Assembly (NCBI GenBank): GCA_040386775.1
Contig: JAZKEU010000016.1
Coordinates: 13,801-77,800, forward strand
DNA from: Bdellovibrionota bacterium
GTDB taxonomy: Bacteria; Bdellovibrionota; Bdellovibrionia; Bdellovibrionales; JAEYZS01
DNA length: 64,000 nucleotides
Direction: 5' to 3'
Shown piece by piece: positions 9,463 to 17,148 of this stretch (position 1 is the stretch's first letter; every line of letters begins with the position of its first letter). Position numbers and translations under genes: made by a program. A model generated the notes under the pieces. It was given only the letters and a program-made list of their open reading frames with translations. It did no database searches and was not told where the DNA came from.

Positions 9463-11017
9463 ATTCTTCTTCTCCGGGTTGAGTAAAGTCTTTTGGAAAG
9501 GCTAACCAGAACGTCGCTCCCGCACCAATCTCTGAGTCTATCCAGACGCGCCCACCGTGAAGCTGCATCGCTCTCGATACAATTGTAAGCCCCACACCCG
9601 TTCCTCTATTGTCACTTTCCAATCTTTGGAAAAGGCCGAAAATTTTTTGATGATACTCTTTCGCAATGCCTGGGCCATTATCTCGAATATAAAAGTGAAT
9701 TTCATGACCCATATCTTTGGAGCCAATTTCTATTTTTGGATTTGGAACATCACATGCGTATTTCAGCGCATTGATAATAAGATTTTCTATGGCTTGGTAG
9801 ATACGATGGCGATCACCAGATATCTCGTGTAAGCTTTTTTGGATAATTAATTGCACCGACTTATCCTTGATCTGCTGATTTATATTCTCTGTAATATTTT
9901 TAACTAGCGTAAACATATTGATGAGTTCAACTTGCAGTTTTACCCGACCCATGCGACTTAATTGCAGAAGATCATTTATGAGCTGGCTCATGCGAATATT
10001 TGCACGATCAAGGCGCATTAATGAATCCCCGAGCTTGTCATAATTTTTAGAGGCAATATCTTCTTTAATCATACCCAAAAATCCGGCACTGGTAACAAGT
10101 GGTGATTTCAAATCATGAGATACAGTATAAACAAACTGCTCCATCTCGTGATTTTTTTGGCGAACAGCAGAAGTAGATTGGCGAATACGATCCTCAAGAC
10201 TCTTGCGTTTAGTGATGTCAACAATAGAGGCCAATACAAATCTTCCATTTTCAGTGATCAACGGATTCAGTCCGATCTCTACAGGAAACTCTGATCCGTC
10301 TTTTCGAAGAGCAAAAAGATCTCTCCCTGCGCCCATTTGCCTCGTCTGCGGAGATGCAAAGAAAGAACCTCGGTGCCCCGGGTGAGATTTTCTATATCTC
10401 TCTGGAACTAAAAAATCCATACTTCTTCCTATAATCTCTTCCCTCTGATATCCAAAAAGAGTTTCAAATTCTTTATTGCAAAAAACTACTCCTCCCACTT
10501 GATTCACCATTAGAAGGCCATTAGGAGTTGCCTCAACAACACTGCTAAGCCACTCCTCTCTTTTTTTTAATTCCACATCTTTATTTTTTCTTAGTTCTTC
10601 ATTGATTTTTAATAGATTTGCGCTGTCTTCTTGTAAGTTTTTAATGTCTGGAAAGGCTAACGCTCGCGGCATTAGATAGATAAGTAATATAGCCGTTGCT
10701 AGCGATATTACTGCTGTAAACAGCTTTAAAAATCCATGAATTCCATATTCTGGATTCCAAATTGTTATAATATCCATTATATGGATCGCGCCGCAGAATA
10801 TAATAAAAAGTGCAAACATAATAAAAATCCAATTGAACACTAAATCTTTTCTTTTTCTGACAAAGTAAAAAAGAACTATTAGCATCATAAAATATGAGAG
10901 CGATATGATTACATCCGAGCCCAGATGCAGCCATAAAATATCTGACCTCGCCAAGTAGCTGTGCCCGCGGGGAATAAAGCTGTTAGCGCTGAACAGCTGG
11001 TTTATAAATTGTAGCAT
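9452..11017 (-). CDS. Ethylene-receptor-like sensor histidine kinase (EBD - PAS - HisKA - HATPase)
   Basis: The 521-residue protein opens with three transmembrane segments (about residues 33-54, 63-86, 96-118) that match the ethylene-binding domain of plant ETR1 and cyanobacterial homologues. The ligand/copper residues fall at D35, Y42, I72, C75 and H79, each exactly ten positions after ETR1 D25, Y32, I62, C65 and H69; CGAxH carries the Cu(I) ligands. A coiled coil, a PAS domain (about 155-272), HisKA with H300 in VSHDLKSP and an ATPase domain (DNGPGIA, GTGVGLTIV) follow. It is the first gene of a three-gene operon, with GGAG before the ATG. That it binds ethylene is inferred from conserved residues; small-molecule or copper sensing are alternatives. 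Confidence 0.9.
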   Translation of the reverse strand: MLQFINQLFSANSFIPRGHSYLARSDILWLHLGSDVIISLSYFMMLIVLFYFVRKRKDLVFNWIFIMFALFIIFCGAIHIMDIITIWNPEYGIHGFLKLFTAVISLATAILLIYLMPRALAFPDIKNLQEDSANLLKINEELRKNKDVELKKREEWLSSVVEATPNGLLMVNQVGGVVFCNKEFETLFGYQREEIIGRSMDFLVPERYRKSHPGHRGSFFASPQTRQMGAGRDLFALRKDGSEFPVEIGLNPLITENGRFVLASIVDITKRKSLEDRIRQSTSAVRQKNHEMEQFVYTVSHDLKSPLVTSAGFLGMIKEDIASKNYDKLGDSLMRLDRANIRMSQLINDLLQLSRMGRVKLQVELINMFTLVKNITENINQQIKDKSVQLIIQKSLHEISGDRHRIYQAIENLIINALKYACDVPNPKIEIGSKDMGHEIHFYIRDNGPGIAKEYHQKIFGLFQRLESDNRGTGVGLTIVSRAMQLHGGRVWIDSEIGAGATFWLAFPKDFTQPGEEEYEQ

Positions 11018-11064
11018 CTGTTCTCCATACTCAGGATAGTCTTTGCATTTTTGTTATTTAAACA

Positions 11065-11097
11065 AAAACAATTTATATTGTAAACAATAATTGTTTT
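11065..11097. promoter_or_regulatory. Alternating ACAAT/ATTGT half-sites upstream of the kinase operon
   Basis: Four 5-bp half-sites alternate in orientation: ACAAT 11068-11072, ATTGT 11077-11081, ACAAT 11084-11088, ATTGT 11090-11094. The inner pair makes the perfect palindrome TATTGTAAACAATA (11076-11089), and AAAACAATT/AATTGTTTT (11065-11073 / 11089-11097) makes an outer one. The block lies about 50 nt upstream of the ethylene-receptor-like kinase start, where an operator would sit. AT-rich sequence makes chance palindromes more likely. Confidence 0.4.
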
Positions 11098-11273
11098 ATA
11101 TAGCTGACCGAAAATAAGAGAGCCAAGATACTTAGTGGTGTGACCGGTAAATGAGCCTTTTAGGGATTATTTCTTTAAAAAAGACGCTCTTCTTTAGAAA
11201 TTCAAAAACGACTTTTGCAAACGACAATATCGTGTTAAATATATCCCATATCTAACCATGAGAGAGGGTAAGT

Positions 11274-11546
11274 ATGAATCAGATTAGAGCTAGCCACATT
11301 TTAGTAGACTATGAACACGAAGCTAATGATCTTTTGGGTAAAATTAAGGATGGAAAGACTTTTGAAGAACTCGCGCAGAAATTTTCAAAATGTCCCTCCG
11401 GCGACCAGGGTGGGGATTTAGGTTTCTTTAAAAAAGGAATGATGGTTCCAGAATTTGAAGCAGCTGCCTTTGCGTTGAATACCGGTGAGACCTCAAAGCC
11501 CGTAAAAACACAGTTTGGATTCCACCTGATCAAAAGAACTGAGTAA
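11274..11546 (+). CDS. Parvulin-type peptidyl-prolyl cis-trans isomerase (PpiC-like)
   Basis: The 90-residue protein is a single rotamase domain: RASHILV, then CPSGDQGGDLGFFKKGMMVPEFE, then TQFGFHLIKR, the canonical PpiC motif order. It lacks a signal peptide, so it should be cytoplasmic, like E. coli PpiC, and helps isomerise X-Pro bonds during folding. The length matches the family, and GAGAGGG precedes the ATG. It converges on the TerC-family gene with a one-base gap. Confidence 0.95.
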   Translation: MNQIRASHILVDYEHEANDLLGKIKDGKTFEELAQKFSKCPSGDQGGDLGFFKKGMMVPEFEAAAFALNTGETSKPVKTQFGFHLIKRTE

Positions 11547-11547
11547 A

Positions 11548-12492
11548 TTAGATTTTTATATGACCCTGCTTCTTCTTTTTCTCGTCTTTGCGAGTTTTAT
11601 AAACAGAAGCCAGAATCGCTGAAACTAAAGCTGCTAAAATCATTAAAAGTGAAATTACGATTGGAATTTTGTAAAAATCAGCAATAAGCATTTTCGTTCC
11701 CACAAAAGCTAAGATAAAACTCAACGCTGGCTTTAGATAAATAAATTTATCCATAAGTCCCGCGATGCAGAAATAAAGAGCTCTCAGTCCCAAAATTGCA
11801 AATACATTGGAAGTGAAAACAATAAATGGATCCTTTGTTACCGCAAAAATCGCAGGAATCGAGTCAAAAGCAAAAATAACGTCTGTGGTTTCGACCAAAA
11901 CTAAAACAACAAAGAGCGGAGTGGCCCAGTATTTGCCATTCTTATTAATAAAAAACTTTTCTCCGTGGAACTCTTTCGTGATTGGGATAGCTTTCTTCAA
12001 AAGCTTTACGACAATGTTTAGCTCAGGATCAGCCTCTTCTTCTTTCTGCAAGAACATCTTTATGGCTGTGAAAACTAAGAAGGCTCCGAATACATACATA
12101 ACCCAGTGGAACTTATTAAGAAGTGCCGCACCCACATAAATAAAGATCGCTCTCAATACTAAGGCACCTAAAATCCCCCAAAACAAAACTCTATTTTGAT
12201 GCGACTGAGGAACTCTGAAATAAGTGAAGAGCATTAAAAATACAAAAAGATTATCTACGCTGAGAGAAAGTTCGATGAGGTAGCCCGCTAAGAATTCCAT
12301 GCCGGCTACAGGGCCCTCTCTCATCCAAAGCAAGGCATTAAATCCAAGTGCAATCGAGATAAAAAGAATCGTTTTGAGTGTCGCCTCTTTCATCGACATT
12401 GATTTTCCCTTTTTTTGGAAAAAGCCCAAGTCTAATGTCATAATGATCAAAACTATTATTCCAAAACCAATCCACATAACTTGATGATTCAC
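11548..12492 (-). CDS. TerC/Alx-family integral membrane protein
   Basis: The 314-residue protein has about nine hydrophobic segments and the TerC hallmarks ELSLSVDNLFVFLMLF and VVLVLVETTDVIFAFDSIPAIFAVT, whose acidic residues are thought to bind metal. Family members export manganese or are linked to tellurite resistance and membrane-protein metalation. The start is GTG, with AAGGAG about 8 nt upstream, which settles the choice. No yybP-ykoY type riboswitch could be recognised in the roughly 160 nt upstream. Confidence 0.9.
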   Translation of the reverse strand: MNHQVMWIGFGIIVLIIMTLDLGFFQKKGKSMSMKEATLKTILFISIALGFNALLWMREGPVAGMEFLAGYLIELSLSVDNLFVFLMLFTYFRVPQSHQNRVLFWGILGALVLRAIFIYVGAALLNKFHWVMYVFGAFLVFTAIKMFLQKEEEADPELNIVVKLLKKAIPITKEFHGEKFFINKNGKYWATPLFVVLVLVETTDVIFAFDSIPAIFAVTKDPFIVFTSNVFAILGLRALYFCIAGLMDKFIYLKPALSFILAFVGTKMLIADFYKIPIVISLLMILAALVSAILASVYKTRKDEKKKKQGHIKI

Positions 12493-12653
12493 TGCTGATA
12501 CTCCTTCAAAAAATGAACTCAGACTTTATAATAATCCTTATATCATTGCCATTTAGAACGGACAGAGTCGAAGATGTATGACTCGATGCAAAATGCCCTA
12601 TATTGAATTTAAACCGTTTGAATTTTTGTACCGGTTCCTTTAAACCTAATCCC

Positions 12654-12743
12654 GGAAGAGTGGCAGAGTGGTTTAATGCAACGGTCTTGAAAACCGTCGG
12701 CCCTTCACGGGGCCCGTGAGTTCGAATCTCACCTCTTCCGCCA
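12654..12743 (+). tRNA. tRNA-Ser (anticodon TGA), CCA encoded
   Basis: Acceptor GGAAGAG pairs perfectly with CTCTTCC. The anticodon stem ACGGT/ACCGT holds loop CTTGAAA with anticodon TGA. A long variable arm (CGGCCCTTCACGGGGCCCG) typical of serine tRNAs follows, then T-loop TTCGAAT. CCA is encoded. Confidence 0.97.
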
Positions 12744-12923
12744 TTTAAATTTTAGAAAACAAATCCTCTCAATAAAAAATCATCAAATATTTTTGATTCT
12801 ATTTATAAAATTAATCTAATTAAAACTTCAACCACCATAGGCAAATACCTATGGAAGCTATTGTTGCTATTTATTAGCCTTCAAAAATAAAACGAGATAC
12901 GGTTAGCGGCAATGGAGGTATTT

Positions 12924-13403
12924 ATGAAAATGTTTATTTTGGGTTTAATTTTTTTATCAGCAAATGCATTTGCGCAAGAGAGTGGTTCGGTTTTTCAACT
13001 TAGTAGTGTACAAGAATGTAATCAGTCTTGTTTATACGCCGAACTTGAAGCCATAGCAGATCTTACAAGTCGTGCAGACGCTAGATGCAGTCCTGCTGCG
13101 GCAAATCGAATCTCTGACTGGCAAACGAATGTGACTGGTTATGGTAGACTAACAACGACTGCAATCTTCTCGTGCGAAAAAGAGAACAAATCAGTTTTTC
13201 AAATCAGCGGCGCAAAAGAATGTGGACTGGATTGCTTACAAGCTGAGATTGAAGCTATGGCAGATGCTAAGGCCCGTGCAGAAGCTAGATGCAGTCCTCT
13301 TGCTGCAAAGCAAATTTCTAACTGGAATACAGATGTAACTGGCTACGGCAGACTTATTACAACAGCGGTCTTTTCATGTCAAAACGAACAAGCTAATAAT
13401 TAA
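12924..13403 (+). CDS. Secreted protein made of two tandem 68-residue four-cysteine repeats
   Basis: The 159-residue product has a signal peptide (MKMFILGLIFLSANAFAQ) followed by two copies of one domain, residues 22-89 and 90-157. Each copy contains SVFQ, xECxxxC, ARCSP, W and TGYGRL then a final FSC. Cysteines fall at 32, 36, 55, 84 and again at 100, 104, 123, 152, so each copy probably forms two disulfides in the periplasm or outside. No known family is recognised. An upstream in-frame ATG at 12912 is rejected because GGAGG sits inside it and serves the ATG at 12924. A terminator follows. Confidence 0.85.
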   Translation: MKMFILGLIFLSANAFAQESGSVFQLSSVQECNQSCLYAELEAIADLTSRADARCSPAAANRISDWQTNVTGYGRLTTTAIFSCEKENKSVFQISGAKECGLDCLQAEIEAMADAKARAEARCSPLAAKQISNWNTDVTGYGRLITTAVFSCQNEQANN

Positions 13404-13414
13404 ATTGTAACTAC

Positions 13415-13447
13415 CTTTCGTCGCTAAAAAAGCGACGAAAGCCTTTT
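13415..13447 (+). terminator. Rho-independent terminator after the two-repeat secreted protein
   Basis: An 11-bp perfect stem (CTTTCGTCGCT 13415-13425 and its complement 13431-13441) encloses AAAAA and is followed by a short pyrimidine run (CCTTTTC). Confidence 0.8.
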
Positions 13448-13466
13448 CAAAATACTTTAAGAAAAT

Positions 13467-14366
13467 TTACATTTTATTTACTAAATCAACCAAACTGATC
13501 CACATGGCCGTGTGGTTATCAAAATATTTATTTTCTTCATTCCGACGACCTTCAAAAGTGAAAGCCAATGTCTGGTATGCCTCGTAGTAATGGTCCTTAG
13601 AAGTTCCATGAGCATCATAACCCAGAATGTCCGGGCAAGTTCCATACTCAAAATCATTTCCCATATGTTGTTTTATCATTTGGCTAGCTGTAACAAAATT
13701 ATTTTTTGCACTCATAGGCAATGTTGGCCCAGTGAAGGACCAAGGATAAAGAACTGCACCCGTACAGCAATGATAGTCCATTGAGAGCATCAGCTTTCTC
13801 TCCAGTTTAGCTTCTGCATTTAAAAAGCTTTTAAGCGCAATTGTTTCGGGCTGAGAAAATCCAATTTTTGGTTCTATAGAGATATCAAAATCACGATTCA
13901 AATCATATCCCGCACTATTCTGTCTTCTTCTACGATCATATCCATCAGGATTTAAAATAGGAATGATATAGAGTGAACCACCTTCTTCAAAAAATTGATT
14001 GATTGAAGTTTGACGCAGTCCTTTTTCCAAAAACCATCTCGGCAATCTATCTTCAATATTTAAATATTCATCACCATGAATGGCTCCTGCGATATAAATT
14101 GCTTTACTCGCTTTTGGCTTTATTGATTTCTTAGCTATTTTTATAAGTGAAAGTGGTCTTCCATCAATAGTTGTTCCATACCGAATGACCTCAGAATATT
14201 CCGGATAAGCTTTTTCTAAACTGAATAACTCTTCTACAATATTTTTATATGGCGGTCCGAATATACCTGAATCTGACTGTATTCTGTACGGTTCATGGTC
14301 AGGAAAATCTGATGCGAAGGCATTAATAGATAAGAAAATAGTAAATATTAAAAATAAATTTTTCAT
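13467..14366 (-). CDS. Secreted M14-family zinc carboxypeptidase
   Basis: The 299-residue enzyme has a signal peptide (MKNLFLIFTIFLSINAFAS) and the M14 zinc and catalytic set: H97 and E100 in GAIHGDE, N157/R158 in YDLNRDF, H199 in MDYHCCTG, and the general base E272 in FTFEGRRNE. It should hydrolyse C-terminal residues from peptides, or peptidoglycan stem peptides, in the periplasm. A strong GGGAGGGG precedes the ATG. Secreted M14 enzymes of this size are frequent in predatory Bdellovibrio, which is context rather than proof. Confidence 0.92.
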   Translation of the reverse strand: MKNLFLIFTIFLSINAFASDFPDHEPYRIQSDSGIFGPPYKNIVEELFSLEKAYPEYSEVIRYGTTIDGRPLSLIKIAKKSIKPKASKAIYIAGAIHGDEYLNIEDRLPRWFLEKGLRQTSINQFFEEGGSLYIIPILNPDGYDRRRRQNSAGYDLNRDFDISIEPKIGFSQPETIALKSFLNAEAKLERKLMLSMDYHCCTGAVLYPWSFTGPTLPMSAKNNFVTASQMIKQHMGNDFEYGTCPDILGYDAHGTSKDHYYEAYQTLAFTFEGRRNEENKYFDNHTAMWISLVDLVNKM

Positions 14367-14488
14367 GTTCCCCTCCCGGAAATCAATTGATTCATAAAGT
14401 CTTTATAAACAAATTAATAAAGTCAATGAATCTAGGGCTGAATTAAACAGGCTTGCCATATTCCGCGAAAATTTGTTAAATACCCTCT

Positions 14489-15142
14489 ATGTCGGTAGAA
14501 CAAACCTTTGAACATTTTTTTAAACCCGAAGCAAAAAGAAGTGGTGCTGATTACTTTGCTAAAAATGCCGTGATCTTATCCAATAAATCAGACACGCATG
14601 TGCAAGGGTACATCAAAGGTGTCGCAGCCGGAAGGGTATCGCTTTCTTCAACATCTATCGAAAGTATTTCTTTTTCCGCAAGCTGCACTTGTCCTGTTTC
14701 CAATAAAGGACACTTCTGCAAACACATCTGGGCGGTTTTACTTTCTACCGAGATCAATTATCCTGATTTTTTGACTTCTAAAACAAATATCGAAAAAATT
14801 TCGAAAACCAATCTCAAGCAAGACGTCTATAAAGAAAAGCAGGCCGACTATCGCAAGCTTCAATATCAAAAACAAAAATTAAGCGCTAAAAAGATAAAAA
14901 TAGAAAAAGAAAAAAAGAAGTTCCAAGATGAAGCCCCAAAACTCCCGAATGACGTAGAGAGTGCTTTAGTTTTTTTTGAAGAAAATGGATTTCCAATCGA
15001 AAAACCTATTCAAGAAGAAACTCTAAATAACGCGAGAAAAAAATTAGCGCGAGTTTTTCATCCTGACGTTGGTGGAAGCCACAAAGAAACCGTAGTTCTC
15101 AATGAAAATTACGATATCATTTTAAATTTTATCCGGTCTTAA
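14489..15142 (+). CDS. SWIM zinc-finger protein with C-terminal J-domain-like segment
   Basis: The 217-residue cytoplasmic protein carries a SWIM zinc finger, C66-x-C68 then C77-x-H79 in CTCPVSNKGHFCKHIW. A strongly basic helical linker follows (about residues 105-148). The C-terminal segment (about 155-217) contains HPD at 191-193 in ARVFHPDVGGSHKE, preceded by a basic helix as in DnaJ-family domains. J domains stimulate Hsp70 ATPase; SWIM fingers bind DNA or proteins. The combination suggests recruitment of DnaK to a SWIM-bound target, an inference only. The stop overlaps the convergent MFS gene by 4 nt. Confidence 0.85.
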   Translation: MSVEQTFEHFFKPEAKRSGADYFAKNAVILSNKSDTHVQGYIKGVAAGRVSLSSTSIESISFSASCTCPVSNKGHFCKHIWAVLLSTEINYPDFLTSKTNIEKISKTNLKQDVYKEKQADYRKLQYQKQKLSAKKIKIEKEKKKFQDEAPKLPNDVESALVFFEENGFPIEKPIQEETLNNARKKLARVFHPDVGGSHKETVVLNENYDIILNFIRS

Positions 15143-16359
15143 GAATTTAATTTTTCTAATTCCATTTTTCGCAAAGATGGGCAGAAATACGCAACAACGC
15201 CAACTGTACAGAGACAAATGATTCCGCCAAAATAAACTGCCGGCACAGTTCCCAAAATTTTGGCGGCAACTCCGGATTCTAGTTCTCCAAGTTCATTTGA
15301 GGATCCAATAAAGATTGAATTTACCGCGGATATTTTTCCACGCATGTGATCGGGAGAGCAAATCTGTACGGCACTTGATCTCGTGATCATACTCACGCTG
15401 TCACACGCTCCACTCAAGGCAAGGGCCGCAAGCGACAAATAGAAATTCGTACTTAGGCCAAAAATCAAAATGCAAAAACCAAAACCTGCAACCGCCCACA
15501 AGAGCACAGTTCCTGATCGTCCCTTGATGGCTTTACTTGATAAATACAAAGCCACAATGGTGGCACCGACCGCAGGAGCCGCTCGCAGTGTTCCCAATCC
15601 TTTTGCTCCGATCATTAAGATATCGCTCGCAAAAATGGGCAGAAGTGCTGTGACTCCACCAAACATCACCGACACCATATCCAAAGTCAGTGCGGGAAAT
15701 AAAATAGGATGTTTATAAACAAACTTTAATCCCGAAAGAAGTTCATCCTTGATCGACTTGTGCATATTCGTAGAATCTGGCGGCAAGATCTTTATCTTGA
15801 TTAAGAAAATACTTCCAAAAGAAATGACAAGAGCTATGCACACCGCCGATGAGGCAACGATCGGGCCAAAAAAACCAAAAAGAATTCCGCCCAATGCAGG
15901 ACCTGCAATTCGTGCCACCTGCATCACCGAAGAAGACATCGCGGTGGCTTTGAGTAAGTTTGCCTTGCCAACTATTCTGGGAACAGAGGCAAAGATAACT
16001 GGTTGTGAAAACGAACGAGCAAGTCCGGTTAAGAAAGATGCGCTGTAGAGCATGAACACTTGCATGTTGAGCGACAGTTGTGCCTGATAAATATGTTCGA
16101 GCAATAAAATCACACCAGACAGCAAGCTCACCAATAAAACATAACGATAAACAATCAATGGGCGAAGACGATCTACTAGGTAGCCTGCATAAAGCGCCAA
16201 GCCTATGGCAGGAACCGCTTCTGTAAGACCTATAAAACCCAGAGCCAATGGATCCTTGAGCAACTCCCAAATTCTCCATCCTAGAATCACTGCCTGCATC
16301 TGCACGCCAATGGTGTAGAAGAATCTTGCGGTAAGTAGTTTTTTAAAATCCAATGGCAT
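15139..16359 (-). CDS. MFS transporter (EntS-like, MFS_3 type)
   Basis: The 406-residue polytopic protein has about twelve hydrophobic segments, the MFS loop signature GYLVDRLRPL between helices 2 and 3, and FSQPVIFASVPRIVG in the position typical of EntS-like exporters. The substrate cannot be read from sequence, and no siderophore or antibiotic genes are nearby. It is divergent from rsmG. Confidence 0.88.
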   Translation of the reverse strand: MPLDFKKLLTARFFYTIGVQMQAVILGWRIWELLKDPLALGFIGLTEAVPAIGLALYAGYLVDRLRPLIVYRYVLLVSLLSGVILLLEHIYQAQLSLNMQVFMLYSASFLTGLARSFSQPVIFASVPRIVGKANLLKATAMSSSVMQVARIAGPALGGILFGFFGPIVASSAVCIALVISFGSIFLIKIKILPPDSTNMHKSIKDELLSGLKFVYKHPILFPALTLDMVSVMFGGVTALLPIFASDILMIGAKGLGTLRAAPAVGATIVALYLSSKAIKGRSGTVLLWAVAGFGFCILIFGLSTNFYLSLAALALSGACDSVSMITRSSAVQICSPDHMRGKISAVNSIFIGSSNELGELESGVAAKILGTVPAVYFGGIICLCTVGVVAYFCPSLRKMELEKLNS

Positions 16360-16418
16360 ATTTTCACCTTATAGCGAGGAACTTGTAAGGACTCTTAAAT
16401 TATCGTAGATTGAATCCT

Positions 16419-17042
16419 ATGTCTAATACTGCTTATTTTGAAAAAAGAATTCCGATTATGTTAGAGCTGGGTTTTAACGAAACTCAATTGCCAATTCTTA
16501 AAAAGTATATCGATTTTCTTTGGGAGTCGAACGAGATTCTAAACTTGATCAGCCGTAAAATGACTTTTGAAGAGCTAATTGATAACCACTTGATTGATTG
16601 TTTGCTGCCTCTTAAAAATTTTCCAACTAATGTTGAGAATGTTGCAGATTATGGAACTGGCGGTGGACTTCCTGGAATTCTCTATGCCATTCAATTTCCA
16701 GAAATGAAGTTTCATCTCTATGAAAAAAGCAATTTGAAGTGTGACTTTCTGGTGAAGTGCTTGACCTTTGCTCCTAATATTATTGTTCAAGGAGATATTC
16801 CTTCCGATCTGCCTAATATTGATCTTATCATTGCAAGAGCCTTTAAACCTATCGATGTGCATTTGGATATGAGTCGAAGTTATTATCTTAAAAAGGGGAA
16901 ATACTTTCTTCTCAAAGCTAGAAAAGAGAAAATCGAAGAAGAGCTTATTCTTGCACGTAAGCGATTCAAAGATCTAAAAGTTGAAATTATTCCTCTCAAA
17001 TCTCCAGTATTAGAGGTTGAGCGTCACTTGGTTCTTATCTAA
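16419..17042 (+). CDS. rsmG: 16S rRNA (guanine-527-N7)-methyltransferase RsmG
   Basis: The protein of 207 residues shows the RsmG pattern: NLISRK with ELIDNHLIDCL before the Rossmann core, then the SAM-binding DYGTGGGLPGI, LYEKSNLKCDFL, and the late IARAFKP segment. It methylates G527 of 16S rRNA. An in-frame TTG lies three codons upstream at 16410; the ATG is chosen, but neither has a clear ribosome-binding site. It stands alone rather than next to mnmG or parAB, as is common elsewhere. Confidence 0.9.
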   Translation: MSNTAYFEKRIPIMLELGFNETQLPILKKYIDFLWESNEILNLISRKMTFEELIDNHLIDCLLPLKNFPTNVENVADYGTGGGLPGILYAIQFPEMKFHLYEKSNLKCDFLVKCLTFAPNIIVQGDIPSDLPNIDLIIARAFKPIDVHLDMSRSYYLKKGKYFLLKARKEKIEEELILARKRFKDLKVEIIPLKSPVLEVERHLVLI

Positions 17043-17148
17043 ATTTTCCGGCCATTTTGACACCAATAACGCGAGCCTACATTTTGCATTATTCTCTTTC
17101 TACTTATGAAAAAATGGATTTTCATTAGCGGATACTAGGGAGGGAACT

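Noticed and set aside
12493-12653. Possible yybP-ykoY manganese riboswitch upstream of the TerC-family gene
   Set aside because: The conserved internal-loop sequences could not be found; the space holds only a normal ribosome-binding site and AT-rich sequence.
17057-17083. TTGACA before the metzincin gene
   Set aside because: The best -10 (TACATT) has only a 15-nt spacer and four matches; not enough to annotate.
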